Position numbers and translations under genes: made by a program. From Podaxis mareebaensis (Eukaryota; Basidiomycota; Agaricomycetes; Agaricales; Agaricaceae): 64,000 nt of DNA. Under the pieces are notes generated by a model, which was given only the letters and a program-made list of their open reading frames with translations, made no database searches and was not told the DNA's origin. Shown piece by piece: positions 31,893 to 43,194 of this stretch. How positions within the stretch are numbered: the first letter of the stretch is position 1; each line of letters begins with the position of its first letter. The DNA lies in the NCBI GenBank assembly GCA_018524725.1, contig JAEUWP010000551.1:1-64000 (forward strand). The letters are read 5' to 3'.

Positions 31893-33645
31893 ACCAATGG
31901 AGCATCAGCAGCTGTACTATGGCACATTTTTGGCGCAGAGAGTGTAGCACTCCAAAGGTGGCCTAGCAGTAAAAGGCAAGTCGAGTGAGACTTTGTGGTT
32001 CCTTCATGTCGAGAAGTTATTATGAGTAGTAATCGTGCTTTCGGCATTTTGTTTGCTCCTTCAACAGGATTGCCTTGGCTCTGAAAGTCTCCATCTTGCT
32101 CCAGGGATCTTTAAATCAGCCCATTGCCCGCCTGGCAGCAAATCCAAGATTCTTATTCTAAATGAAACGTCAGCTGCTCCCTGGGTGCTTGACACTTCCG
32201 TCGGGAGTTTATTTATGTACATAATCGATTGCCATGAATTGCATGCTGCGTCTGTACAGATCGGGTTGATCGCGGTCCTGGCGATGCTATTCTTATTAGT
32301 CCCGACCCCCAAGTCAACGCCCGCAGCAGGGGTCTGTTGGACTTAAGTTTCAGCGTTGAACGTTGCAACCACAATGTCAATATCACCGTCTTCACCTCTG
32401 GGCTTGGCGAAGCTTGATCTACATCTAGAGACAGGGGCCCTTCATTTCAACGATCTCCCCGACGATGTTCAGAGGCTGATTTTCGAGCACGCATACGAGG
32501 GGAATCCAACCGCAGTACAACTAGCGCTTGTGTCGCAGAAAGTCAATGGATGGTTCGTAGCTGTATCCAGTCTCTGGACATTGCACTTATATATGATACC
32601 TTTGCTGCTGCGTAGGATCAACCCACTTATCTACGGGAACATCATTACCTCTAGGATACCCGGTAACCCTTTCCGGGAGACGACTCGGAAACCGAGAGAC
32701 TTCTATCGGGGTCATGTCAAGTCACTCTTAGTTGATGACATATCCACCATTGTCGGGGATATTCTCCCTGAATGTCGCGTAAATCTTGTCAGTCTTGGCT
32801 GGTGGGCAGTCACGCACGATCAGGAAAAGTGGACTTCCTACCTCCTCACTCAACCATTTCCAAGTATGCGGAAGTTGTCCGTCTACTATGGTATCTTCCC
32901 CACAGAAACCGGCCACCCATTTCGCGCTCCCATATTCCAAAACCTAACATACCTCGACATTGAAATTCCTCACTCCAGCTTTCCTCCTATATGCTCCAAC
33001 TTGTCTGGCGCTGCTCCCCGGGCACCAGTGCCATGGGAAGGCCTGCAATATCTCAAGTCCCTAGTCCATCTTCACTTGGACATGACAATGCCGCTGACCT
33101 TCCGAAAGCCTAATGCTGCAGAGGTGTTTCAAGCAGTGATTCTCGATATTGTTTCCTATATTCCCGAACACGCACAGTATATTTCCCTACATCTCCCGTA
33201 CAAGTTTCTTGTGCGAGCAACGGACCTGCCAAACCATTCACGCCAGATTTATGTCGACCTCATTTGGGGTAGGCTGGATCGTCGCATTGTGGTGTCTTAT
33301 CACACAAGATATTGGGATGCCAAGTTTCGGAAGAGCACTCATGCACATATTCTAATGGAAGGATTCAGCAACTACTTGCTTCCTCGCATGGTGAGCAACA
33401 GGGAGTATCGAGTTGCGCTTTCAGAGGCTGGCAAAGACTTTTGGACTGCAGCAGAGGCGGTGGTTTGCAGACGAAATAAGGAGTTGTACAATGTAAACAA
33501 TTTGCAGGAGTAATGTCCAGTGGCCGGGGGAGAGGGGAGATGATAGATAGAGGGTGTAAGGATGCATTGTCTAGATCTTGTGTAGGGGTTCACGCAAAGC
33601 ACATATCCGTACTACAGCTATGTATCATTTTGGGGTGCCGGTGGG
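31851..33645 (+). repeat. Tandem duplication unit, copy 1
   Basis: This unit covers the 3' end of F-box-like gene 1, the spacer, F-box-like gene 2 and its 3' flank. It repeats at 33836-35625. Matching landmarks are ATCGAAGTTCAATGT, CTGAACCAATGGAGCAT, GTCGAGAAG and, after the genes, CTTGTGTAGGGGTT and TATCATTTT. Edges were estimated by eye. Confidence 0.8.
32374..33513 (+). CDS. F-box-like family protein 2
   Basis: Two exons (32374-32552, 32616-33513) give 358 residues. The intron (GTTCGTAG...GCGTAG) is in the same Trp codon as in the other members; the frame also happens to be open through it, but splicing restores NGWINPLIYGNI. F-box-like motif: NDLPDDVQRLIFEHAYEG...VQLALVSQKVNGW. Downstream blocks are KPRDFYRGHVKSLLVDD, MRKLSVYYGIFP, IFQNLTYLDIE, LVHLHLDM, IYVDLIWGRLDRRIVVSY and a C-terminal helix (FWTAAEAVVCRRNKEL). 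It is very close to gene 3 in sequence. A substrate-adaptor role is inferred from the fold only. Confidence 0.82.
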   Translation: MSISPSSPLGLAKLDLHLETGALHFNDLPDDVQRLIFEHAYEGNPTAVQLALVSQKVNGWFVAVSSLWTLHLYMIPLLLRRINPLIYGNIITSRIPGNPFRETTRKPRDFYRGHVKSLLVDDISTIVGDILPECRVNLVSLGWWAVTHDQEKWTSYLLTQPFPSMRKLSVYYGIFPTETGHPFRAPIFQNLTYLDIEIPHSSFPPICSNLSGAAPRAPVPWEGLQYLKSLVHLHLDMTMPLTFRKPNAAEVFQAVILDIVSYIPEHAQYISLHLPYKFLVRATDLPNHSRQIYVDLIWGRLDRRIVVSYHTRYWDAKFRKSTHAHILMEGFSNYLLPRMVSNREYRVALSEAGKDFWTAAEAVVCRRNKELYNVNNLQE

Positions 33646-33835
33646 CTAGCTGGCAGGGTAGCCTAAGTGTGATCGTGTGCCACCGTTGTGCACGATCGGT
33701 GAGAGCAAACACTTGTCACATCGTTTTCTTCCGACAACCTTCATGACCCAACTTTGGGTCCTAGGGCGAAACCATCCCTGTTGTAGTAAGGATGTACATA
33801 GCGGCAACAGTATTTTAGTCACCAATGGATCATAT

Positions 33836-35625
33836 TTATAATAATGTTGACTTTGCCACAATCGAAGTTCAATGTTCTCTGAACCAATGGAGCATTAGAA
33901 GCTGTATCATGGCGTATTTTCAGCGCAAAATATTATCGCACCGCGAAGGCGGCCTAGGAGTGAAGGGCAAGTCGGGTGAAACTTGGTGTTCCCTCGTGTC
34001 GAGAAGGTATGATGAGTAGCAATCATGCCTCCAACATTTCGTCCGCTCCTTCAACAGGGTTCCATCCAAGTGATCTTTAAATCAACAAACTACCTGCCCC
34101 ACGGTGAACTCTAGGATTTCTAGTCTAAATGAACATTCACGAAACTACCTCCTGAGCGCTTCTACTAGGAGTTGATCTGATCGATTACCACGGTTTGCCT
34201 GCTACGTCTGCTAGCGGCTGTTGAAATACTTACAAATCAGTTTGATCGCAGTTCTAGCGATGCTAATTTTAGCAGCGGCCTTGGTGCCCGCAGCAGGGTC
34301 TGTTGGACTTCCACTTCAGCATTCAAATATTCAACATTGCAACCACCACCCTCAAACCACCACCTTCACCTCTGAGCTTGGCGAAGCTTGTTCTACTTCT
34401 AGAGATGGAGACTTTTCATTTCTTCAACGATCTCCCTGATGATGTTCAGAGGTTGATATTCGAGCACGCATACGAGGGGAATCCAACCGCAGTACAACTG
34501 GCGCTTGTGTCACGGAAGGTCAATGGATGGTTCGTGGCTCTATTCAACCGCTGGATCCTGTACTCACGTATATCTTCGCTGCTTCACAGGGTTGACCCAC
34601 TTATCTACAGGAACATTATCGCATCTAGGGTGCCCGATAATCTTCTTCGAGGGACGGCTCGCAAGCCAAGGGACTTCTTTCGGAGTCACGTCAAGTCTCT
34701 CGTAGTTGATGATATATTCGTCATTGCATTTATCGAGGATATTCTCTCTGAATGCCACGTAAATCTTGTCGGTCTTGCCTGGTGGCCAGTCACGCACAAC
34801 CGGAAAAAGTGGGCTTCCCACCTCCTCACTCAACCATTTCCAAGTATGCGGAAATTGTCCGTCTACTATGGTATCTTCCCCGCAGAATTCGGGCACCCAT
34901 TTCGTGCTCCCATATTCCAAAACCTAACACACCTTGACATCGGACTTCTTCCCTCCCACTTTCCTACCACAAGCTCTGGTTTAGCTGACGCCGGTCCCCG
35001 GACATCAGTGCCATGGGAAGGCTTGCAACATCTCGAGTCCCTGCACCATCTTCATTTGGATATGGGGATGGCGCTGTCCTTCCAGGGGCCTGATACTGCG
35101 GAGGCGTTTCAAGCAACAATTCTCGATATCGTTTCCAATGTTCCTGAACACGTACAGTACATTTCCCTATACCTCACGTATGCGTTTCTTGTCCGAGCGG
35201 GGAACCTGCCAAACCATTCACGTCAGATTTATGTCGACCTCATTTGGGGTAGGCTAGATCGTCGCATTGTGGTGTCTTACCCTACGAGAAGTTGGGATGC
35301 CAGGTCTCGGGAAATGACTTATGCGCCTATTTCAGTGGAAGGGTTCAGCAACTACTTGCTTCCCCGTATGCTGAACGATAGGATGTATCGAGTTGCGCTT
35401 TCAGAGTTTGGCGAGGACTTTTGGGCTGCGGCGGAGGCGGTGGTTTGTAGACGGAATAAGGAGTTGTACAATGTAAATAACTTGCAGGGATAACGTCCAG
35501 TGGTCGGGGAGAGCTGATAGACAGAAGGTGTGGGGGTGCGTTGTCTAAATCTTGTGTAGGGGTTATGTACTTAGCCGTACTACAGTTACGTATCATTTTT
35601 TTGGCGCCGGCCCGCCGCCAAAACC
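33836..35625 (+). repeat. Tandem duplication unit, copy 2
   Basis: Second copy of the unit at 31851-33645. It begins with a relic of the C-terminus of F-box-like gene 1 (frame encodes VDFATIEVQCS and then decays), continues through the spacer and contains F-box-like gene 3. Confidence 0.8.
34405..35493 (+). CDS. F-box-like family protein 3
   Basis: Two exons (34405-34529, 34590-35493) give 342 residues. The motif is FFNDLPDDVQRLIFEHAYEG...LALVSRKVNGW, intron in the Trp codon, then VDPLIYRNII. It is the tandem duplicate of gene 2, with IYVDLIWGRLDRRIVVSY, FSNYLLPRM and FWAAAEAVVCRRNKEL all kept. The start ATG of gene 2 has changed here, so I use the next in-frame ATG, four codons before the F-box-like motif. 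Relative to gene 2 it has an extra FVIAF near residue 105, next to the IEDILSECHVNLV block. Confidence 0.82.
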   Translation: METFHFFNDLPDDVQRLIFEHAYEGNPTAVQLALVSRKVNGWFVALFNRWILYSRISSLLHRVDPLIYRNIIASRVPDNLLRGTARKPRDFFRSHVKSLVVDDIFVIAFIEDILSECHVNLVGLAWWPVTHNRKKWASHLLTQPFPSMRKLSVYYGIFPAEFGHPFRAPIFQNLTHLDIGLLPSHFPTTSSGLADAGPRTSVPWEGLQHLESLHHLHLDMGMALSFQGPDTAEAFQATILDIVSNVPEHVQYISLYLTYAFLVRAGNLPNHSRQIYVDLIWGRLDRRIVVSYPTRSWDARSREMTYAPISVEGFSNYLLPRMLNDRMYRVALSEFGEDFWAAAEAVVCRRNKELYNVNNLQG

Positions 35626-35807
35626 TTGCCAACCTGCATGCCGAGACGGGAAATGGTTGATCGGGATCCGGAGGTGGCCGCTACGACACCGATCCCGATG
35701 TCCTAGCCCCTGCGACAGAACTCTCTTTGCGACGGAACCGCAGTGTATTCATACACTCAGCGCCACATAACACAAGTCCTATTTCCGCTTTCTCCTGCTT
35801 GTGTCCA

Positions 35808-37011
35808 ATGACGCACCTCACTTCTACAACTTCTCAACCCACCAATCATGGTGCGAATCCAGCTTCCGAGCTGTCGGCTTCAACGACCACACGCGATCGT
35901 GATCCACAAAAACCTGGAAAGAAGAAAAAGAAGAACAAACGCAAAAGTAAAGGAGGGTCGTCACCTGCGGATCTCAAACCATTTCCCTACTTCAGCCAAT
36001 TACCGGATAAAATTCAGAGACGGATATTCGAATGCGCGTATTATCAAGGTCATACCACTGGTCCGGTGCTTGCGTTAGTCTCGTCCAAGGTCAACAAGTG
36101 GTCAGTGGTGTCTCTGCGGTCCCATCGATAATACTCAGACGCCAGGCCTTCGACTGCGTAGGATTGAACCACTCATCTACAACCACATCACTATTGACCG
36201 CTTCCACCGCACATCCCCTCGACCTGATCGGCTTTGGAGAACTTTCTCCGAGGGCACTAAACCGAAAGAGTTCTACAAAAAACAGGTCAAGTCTATACTG
36301 GTCAATGGCAATGTGGACCCAGTGGTGACGGATCTCCTTTCGGTGTGCACCAATATCGGCAGCTTCGCGTGCTATGCTCAGGGTGCACTGCCAGAGACGA
36401 TATTAGAGAAGCTTGCTTCCATTTTTTCGACTCAAGATTTCCCGAATCTTCGTCGGCTTTCGCTCTCGGGTGTGGGGATGGATGCAGACGATATCAAACG
36501 CCCCTTCTTCCAAAGTCTGACACACCTCGCGGTTGATATTGGCAACGATTATCATTGTTTTCCATGGCAAGAGCTCAAGGACCACCCTCACCTAACCCAT
36601 GTTCTCATCGACGCGCAATTCGAGCTACACCAAGAGGCCCCACAGGAATTCAAATCCATGATTCTCGACATACTGGCCCATGCACCCCCGTCCTTGTGTT
36701 GTTTAGTCATCTTGATCGACTGGGACGAACTGTACGAGAGCTCCTTCCAGCAGAAGTGTGATCGAGGAATTTTTTCAGAGGTCATTAATGGAAAAGTGGA
36801 CGAGCGAGTAGTAGTGGCCGCGTACACCGGGAACCGGGAGGAGATTGATGTGACTGTCATCGGCGAACATCCAGTTCGGTTCCTTGAGTACGTTGGGTAT
36901 GCTGCCCTCACGCCGGATTATGCTGTTCCATGGGTTTGTCCTCCTGATGGTACACGGAGGGATGTTTGGGAACGAGCGGAGGAGGTTCTCCGACAGCGTC
37001 GAGAAACGTAA
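35808..37011 (+). CDS. F-box-like family protein 4, Lys-rich N-terminus
   Basis: Two exons (35808-36100, 36162-37011) give 380 residues. The first 50 residues are Ser/Thr-rich, then strongly basic (KPGKKKKKNKRKSKGG), which could act as a nuclear localisation or nucleic-acid-binding segment. The F-box-like motif follows: FSQLPDKIQRRIFECAYYQG...VLALVSSKVNKW, intron in the Trp codon, IEPLIYNHITI. Later blocks are KPKEFYKKQVKSILVNG, LLSVCTNIGSFACY, LRRLSLSGV, FFQSLTHLAVDI, FPWQELKDHPHLTHVLID and VWERAEEVLRQRRE. It belongs with genes 5-7 by the basic N-terminus. Confidence 0.8.
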
Positions 37012-37175
37012 AATATGTACATTAAAGGACCCTTTGGGAACTCCAATCAAACAGTTGCAAATCGGTTGTCAAGGTCTATTTCAATAGGGTCCCTGACTAG
37101 AGAAGATATAGTTAGCAGCAATCTGTACCTAACATCTACTGAACTCATCCTCTGAACCCTGGCAGGTCATAAATA

Positions 37176-38793
37176 ATGCCCTCTGGGAACGGTTCTCGCC
37201 CCTCCACTTTGGCCATGAACAATCCTCTTCCGCCCAAGCCGCAACCAGGCCCTTCCACCTCTCACAACCCACCTCACAAAGGAGGGAACCAGGACGGTCA
37301 ACAGCAACAGAAGGGAGAGCAGAAGGGCAACACGCAAAACGGTGGTGGCCAAAAGCGGAACCGGAATAAGAAGAAAAACAAGAACGGCAACGCGCAAAAC
37401 GGTGGCAGCCAAAAGCAGAACCAGAATGGGAACAAGAAAAACAAGAACGGGAGCACGCAAAGCATGCAAAATGGTGGTGGCCAGCGGCAACAGCAACAGT
37501 CGAAGAAGAAAAACAAGAAACAACGAAAAGATGAGCAACGCAAAGACAACCAAGAACGCGTCGAGCTACCGAAACCGCCGGAGCCCACTTTCCCTCAGTT
37601 TACCAGGTTGTCAGATGAAACGCAAAAGCGCGTCTTCAACTTTGCACATCAGTTGGATTATGTCGGCCTTGTAATCCTCGCAAGAATTTCTCGTCAAACC
37701 AATCAATGGTGGGTCCTAGCCTAAACGTCAAAGCATGTTGACTGATCCACTTCCGTGTTTTGGTAGGTTCGGCCCCCTCATATACAGGGACATCATTCTC
37801 GGAACGAACCAGGCGTCGATCAAATTACGGGCGACTTTCGATCAAGGCCTGAAGTCCAAGGATTACTACCGAGGCCAAGTCAAGACGATCCTGGCTTCGG
37901 ACTTTGGTGTTGGAGATGGCTCACTTATCGTCGACCTCCTTTCTATGTGCGATAACATCAGCACTTTCGCATGTTGGAATCAGCATGTAACCCAGGCGGT
38001 TTCGGACAAGATATTGACTTTCCTGGAGACTAAGGAGCTCCCAAATTTGCAGCACCTCATTCTTTGGGCCTGGGTCTTGACACCTCATCACTTCCGACTA
38101 CCAGTCTTCCAAAATCTGACCCATCTCGCTCTCGAAGTCACTCTCGATGACAAATTCCCCTGGGAGGAGCTCAAGGACCTCCTGAATCTCACGCACTTGA
38201 TGTTGTGCATGTCTTTCGATATCTACTCGAAGCCCAAAGAATTACGTTGCGACATCTTAGATGTCTTGCCGTATCTCCCTCCCAGCTTGAAGTACTTCAT
38301 TGCTCTCGTTGATTATGTGGCGCTTTGGGAGGCTGCGCATCGTGACAACGAAGACGATGGTTGTGAATATTCACGGTGGGGCGGGGGCGAAGATGAGAGC
38401 GACGAGGAAGAGAATGAAGGAGGCAAGGGCGGGGATCAGACTGGCGGGGGAAAGAGCGAGGGTGAGGATGATGGTGTCCCTGATGATGCCTATTCAGTGT
38501 TTTTGGAGATCAATCAGGGCAAGCTGGACAAACGTATCGTGCTCGCGGCTCACGGTGGTTCGAACGAAGAGCTAGACCCAGAATGGTTCAACGAAGGAGA
38601 GGAGCAAGTGGGGCTTCGAACGATTATGCGCTACACAGCGTGGATTCCGAAGGATGGTGTTCCTTGGTTGTTGCCTCCGAATGGCAAAATGGATGACATC
38701 TGGACAAGGGCGGAGGATGTCGTATTTAGGCGTGAAAATCCGACGAAGGAAGAGGACTCTAAATGGAAGCCTTGGAACCCGTACTGGTGTTAG
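37176..38793 (+). CDS. F-box-like family protein 5, long Asn/Gln/Lys/Gly tail at the N-terminus
   Basis: Two exons (37176-37708, 37767-38793) give 519 residues, the longest member. Residues 30-125 are low complexity, with imperfect repeats of the type QNGGGQKRNRNKKKNKNG, QNGGSQKQNQNGNKKNKNG and QNGGGQRQQQQ. The F-box-like motif is diverged (FTRLSDETQKRVFNFAHQ...LARISRQTNQW), with the intron in the Trp codon and FGPLIYRDIIL after it. A second low-complexity insert near residues 375-425 is acidic (EDESDEEENEGG, KSEGEDDG). The blocks GQVKTILASD, LLSMCDNISTFACW, VFQNLTHLALEV and FPWEELKDLLNLTHL match gene 4. Function unknown. Confidence 0.8.
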
Positions 38794-39135
38794 GACACCT
38801 TGTCACCTATCTTAACGTAGAGAATTCGTTCGACATACCCCGATTTGAATTTCAGTTCTCTCTTACTTGCTACGTAATATGAAGAGCTTAGGGGTTCGCA
38901 CGCCCAAGTACTGAATATTAAGCTTTTAAGCTTGGCTGGAGTTAGTTGACCTTTACCTCCATGAACCAGAATTCCTCCATGTTGTCAAACCGACAAGATG
39001 TGGTATGTTTGAAGATTGTTCGTCACCTTCCTCTGAGCTTTTTGTTCATGTTCATGGCCGTAGGTGAAGACGAGGCAGGATTCCAGGGGTAAAAATGGAC
39101 AAGATAGGGCAAGGCAAAATGGAAGCTCCGAATCC

Positions 39136-40358
39136 ATGGCTGGAACTTCGACGAACAAACCTCGAACCAAGCCTTTGACTGAAGCACAGGAGAAAAGGAG
39201 GAAAGAACAGAATAAACGGGCTCATGCTCGTCGACGCAAAAAGCGCCAGTTAAAGAAGGCCATGGAGCTTGCAGCTATGGGTGCCGACGGTGTCATATCA
39301 ACCCAGTCATTCCCATCCTTCAACAAGCTCTCAGTCGAGCTTCAACGCCGAGTATTCGAGACTGCGTATTTCCAGGACTCTAGGTGTGGTGCCAAGCTTT
39401 CCCTCGTATCGCGTAAGGTCAGAGAGTGGTGAGCCGTGGAAGTTTCATCTTACTATTTTGCGGAGCGGCTGATTGGTTGGTTATTGTCAGGATTGAACCC
39501 TTTGTTTACCAAACCGTCGTCTTGCACTCACCGGCTCCTTTCGGCGACGTCAAAGATCAGTCTCGACTTTTTTTGAGGACTTTCAAGACGGGGTCAAAAC
39601 CTATGACGTTCTACTCTCAGTACGTCAAGAGCATTTACACAAACACGGATCGCGGGTGTTCTGTGGAGTGGAGCGATTTTGAGCTTGACTTCCTCTCTGT
39701 TTGTACCAACATCGAGAACCTTGAATGTTGGTCAGAGACTTCGGAGAGACTCGAATCCCTCTTTCAAACGATACACTTCCCAAGGCTAAAGACACTCTGC
39801 ATCAATATCAACCTCCTCCCCAAGGACAACACATTTTCCTACCCTATTTTCCAACACGTCACCCACCTCGACATCGGCTCCCCCTTTGGACATGAACTCC
39901 CCTGCTGGAAGGGCTTGCAATCCCTCCAGAACGTTACACACATGCGTGTCCAGACTTTAGGGGTCGACGACTCATATGAAGGCGCTATGGACGAAGTCAT
40001 CGAGATCGCTTCCGAGGCGAAGAGGTATTTTCCACCAGGTCTACAATATTTTGTCATCCTCATGGATGTCGACTTCCTCTGGGAAGCCATCATTATTGAG
40101 GATTCGGAAAGATGGGAACGATTCGAAGACATCCGCCTTGGGAGATTTGACAACAGAATCTTGCTAGGATGTTATGACGCCTCTGGTGGCGATATGGCCC
40201 ACGAAATAGAGGAGGACGATCAGGAGAAAATCAATCGTTACGAAGAACTTGTGGCTATCCTTCCGCGCCCTACTGAACCAAGGTTTGGTCTCGCAGAGCG
40301 GTTCACTTGGGAAGAGGTGGCCAGGATCGCTACTAAACGTACGCGTAAAACGTCATGA
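39136..40358 (+). CDS. F-box-like family protein 6, basic N-terminus
   Basis: Two exons (39136-39428, 39491-40358) give 386 residues. The N-terminus is basic (EKRRKEQNKRAHARRRKKRQLKK), then FNKLSVELQRRVFETAYFQ...LSLVSRKVREW, intron in the Trp codon, IEPFVYQTVVL. Later blocks are KPMTFYSQYVKSIYTN, LLPKDNTFSYPIFQHVTHLDI and FPPGLQYFVILMDVDFL. The open frame reaches back to 39064, and an upstream exon from ATG 38961 or 38979 (donor 39003) would add about 30 residues. I chose 39136 because its context is better (CCATGGC) and it matches the short starts of paralogues. Confidence 0.75.
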
Positions 40359-41276
40359 CTTGACTGTCCAATGTTCACTATTCAGATTGTCCAACCGGTA
40401 ATAACTTTTAACCTTCTCGAGTTATGCTCGAATTAATCCTGTGGATATGGCGCTTAATAGGGCTTGCTATTGGTGCTTCTCGATATTGGAGGTGATTAGT
40501 TTTAGGATTCGTTAGTTCACATATTACTTACTAATGCCTGTTTACATCGTGGGTTGGCTTGGAATTATCATAGGTATCAAAATTGGCGATCGTTCTAATA
40601 ATAGATTCGCGTGGTCACTGAACGCTACCCTTACACAATAACTCTATCTTCCGTAATTGATTATGTGCCTCGCTGAAGATATCAGGAGTCAAGCCACAAC
40701 ATTGACGAAACGCCATCTCAATTAAGATACGAAAGAGTCACCCACAGCGACAACGAAACTGCGGAATGGCCCTCGCCAAGACAAACAATCGACACCCTGG
40801 ATTATAGAGTTTATCTGATGACTCAAAGTGGCTTGCATCCTCACGAGGAAATATAAGTTTGACGTGAGAAGTTACAAACGAGGACCTGACCATTGCGAAA
40901 CGTAGGGGAGCCCTGAAAACTGAAGACAGCCTCCCAGAAAACTAGATTGGGTATCTTGGGGTTTGAGTGGGTAACCAACACTTCGTCATTAATGACGGCA
41001 AAAAAAATGTTGGTCAATAAATAGTACGAGCTCCACCCCGCCTAGAACGTGTGTATCAAACATTTCCTCAGAGGTGCGCACATCGAAATCGCTAGCGGAC
41101 AAATATGACCAACCTCCAGAGCAAGCAGGTCTGTCATCCGCCGAATGTTGTTCAACTCATTTGTATGTAATTTTACACATAATACGGCCCCTGTCATTTC
41201 ACTGAGTACATAATTAGTTTAATTCAAAAAGATCCCTCATGGGATAGCAATTGGTATAAGACGCCTGTTCACGGGC
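40359..41276. other. AT-richer intergenic stretch
   Basis: No gene seen in about 0.9 kb. It is visibly richer in A and T than the flanking genes and contains only short frames. It divides F-box-like genes 6 and 7. Confidence 0.4.
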
Positions 41277-42745
41277 ATGCTTCTTCTTTCCCTACCCATG
41301 AGCGACCAAGTTTCGTCAAGCGACGAACCACTTATGGCCACGGGTCGACGGTCCACCGTCGCTACTGGCACGTCGCCGAATCCGTCCACTACCTCGACAA
41401 ACCGAGAACCGACCAGGGACGGGCAGCAGCCATCGAAGAAACGCAAAAAGAGGAAAAAGCGTAACGGTCAGAACCGTCATGGTGGCGCGAATAGTGCTCA
41501 GTCCGGCCTGGCCACTGGCCAACTGAAGACTCCCCAACAACCACACCAAGGGAACCAACAGCATCAGAGCTCCAAACCTCCAAACCTCGGCGTCGCACCA
41601 AAGGCGCCGGCTGTGGTTGCTACGCGAGTTTCAGCCCCGTCTCTGCGCAACTTCCAGAAATTCAACGAACTCCCACTAGAGTTACAGAAAAGGATATTTG
41701 AGATTGCTTATCATCTCAGCGAAGAACATGGATTTCGTGAAGAGTGGATATATATATCGCATAAAGTCAAAGAGTGGTCAGTCTTCTTCTCTTTATAGCG
41801 TCGTTATTATATTTCGTTGTCCCTTATCCGACTCGTAGGGTTGAGCCTTTCCTCTACGAATCCATTGTCCTTCCGGAAGATTTCCAACATGGAAGCGCGC
41901 ACAGGCGTCTCGAGCTATACGAGCGGACGTTCAGGGCGAAGCCGAAAGAGTTCTACACCAAGAGCGTCAGGAGGGTCTTCACCAACAACAATACTAAGTA
42001 CGACAGCAGCGATTTCGAGCTCGAGCTCCTCCCTATCTGCGACAATCTGACGAGCCTCGAATGCTGGTCGAACCCTCGCGAGGAACTGACAACTATCCTC
42101 CGAAACAAGAGTTGGCCAAAACTCGAGACGCTCTGCATAGATATCGACCTGCTGCCTAAGGATGAGAATACCTTTCACCTTCCCATCTTCCAACACGTCA
42201 CTCACCTCGACTTCACCTCCAACGATCCTCAGTTGCCGTCGTGGGAGAGCCTCCGCTCCCTTGAAAAGCTCACCTACATGCGCGTATATATGTTGGTCCA
42301 AACGAAATCCAAGGAGTTCCGACTGGCAATGGATCAGACCTACGCCATCGCTACCGAAGCACAGAAGTGTTTCCCTCCCAACCTAAAGCACTTTGTCATC
42401 CTAGTGCCAGTCGACCTTCTTTATTATATTTCCAATATGGAACGAAGGACAGCCGAGGACAAACAACGATGGGAACGCATGGAGAGCATCCGACTTGGGA
42501 CATTCGATCCACGTGTCATGTTGGGATGCTCTGGCAACTGGGACGAGTGGCTTGATGGCGGCGAGCTATCTGACGTTGAAGAAGATGGCATATCGGGCCT
42601 TACGGACTATGCCGATTTCATCGCCCCGCTTACTTATCCAAGCTGGCCTCGAGATCATCTCGATGACGAGGAGAAGGATACGTGGTTGGAGGTTGTGTTG
42701 AGGGACCGCATGCGCAAGAAATTTTTGGCTTCGCAGAAGAAGTGA
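41277..42745 (+). CDS. F-box-like family protein 7, basic N-terminus
   Basis: Two exons (41277-41776, 41839-42745) give 468 residues. The first 120 residues are Ser/Thr/Gln-rich with a basic core (KKRKKRKKRNGQNRHGG). F-box-like motif: FNELPLELQKRIFEIAYHL...YISHKVKEW, intron in the Trp codon, VEPFLYESIVL. It is closest to gene 6: YTKSVRRVFTN, LLPKDENTFHLPIFQHVTHLD, FPPNLKHFVILVPVDLL, GTFDPRVMLGC. An alternative start is Met at 41298 (MSDQVSS). The C-terminus is a charged helix ending in FLASQKK. Confidence 0.8.
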
Positions 42746-43194
42746 AGCTCTCCCGTTATGTCTATGATCTTGGTGGTCTCTGATACCAATAAGTATTGTT
42801 ATGCTCTGGATGATACGCTTATGTCGATCTCGATTTTGTATCTGGACACGGAACCCAAAATGTCCCATTCGTGGCGGATTAGGAAAGAAATGAAGTTCAT
42901 TTAGCAAGTTAGTGTGCATCTCACCTTGAGAAATGTGAGAGGCACGGCCGCTTGCCAACTTCGTTCAAACCGTGGTATTGTCCCAGAGGTCCCGCTCACG
43001 TTCCAGCGGGAGCCTTGCAGGTCTAGAAACGGTTACTCAAGATGCAATAGCATTCAAAAAAGAGGAGGGGGTCACATGTTCCCGGTCGGTGGTATGCTAG
43101 AGCGGAAGATCGGCCTTCTACATCATCTCCTGTGACTTAATGAGATCATGGCAATCGACCTTTAACCTATACAAGAGAACATTCTGACCCAACT

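Noticed and set aside
32553..32615. Reading straight through the intron of F-box-like gene 2
   Set aside because: The frame is open, but all other members splice here in the same Trp codon, and splicing restores the conserved NGWINPLIY.
38961..39063. Extra first exon for F-box-like gene 6
   Set aside because: ATG 38961 or 38979 with donor at 39003 is in frame, but paralogues start shortly before the basic tail, and ATG 39136 has better context. Kept only as an alternative.
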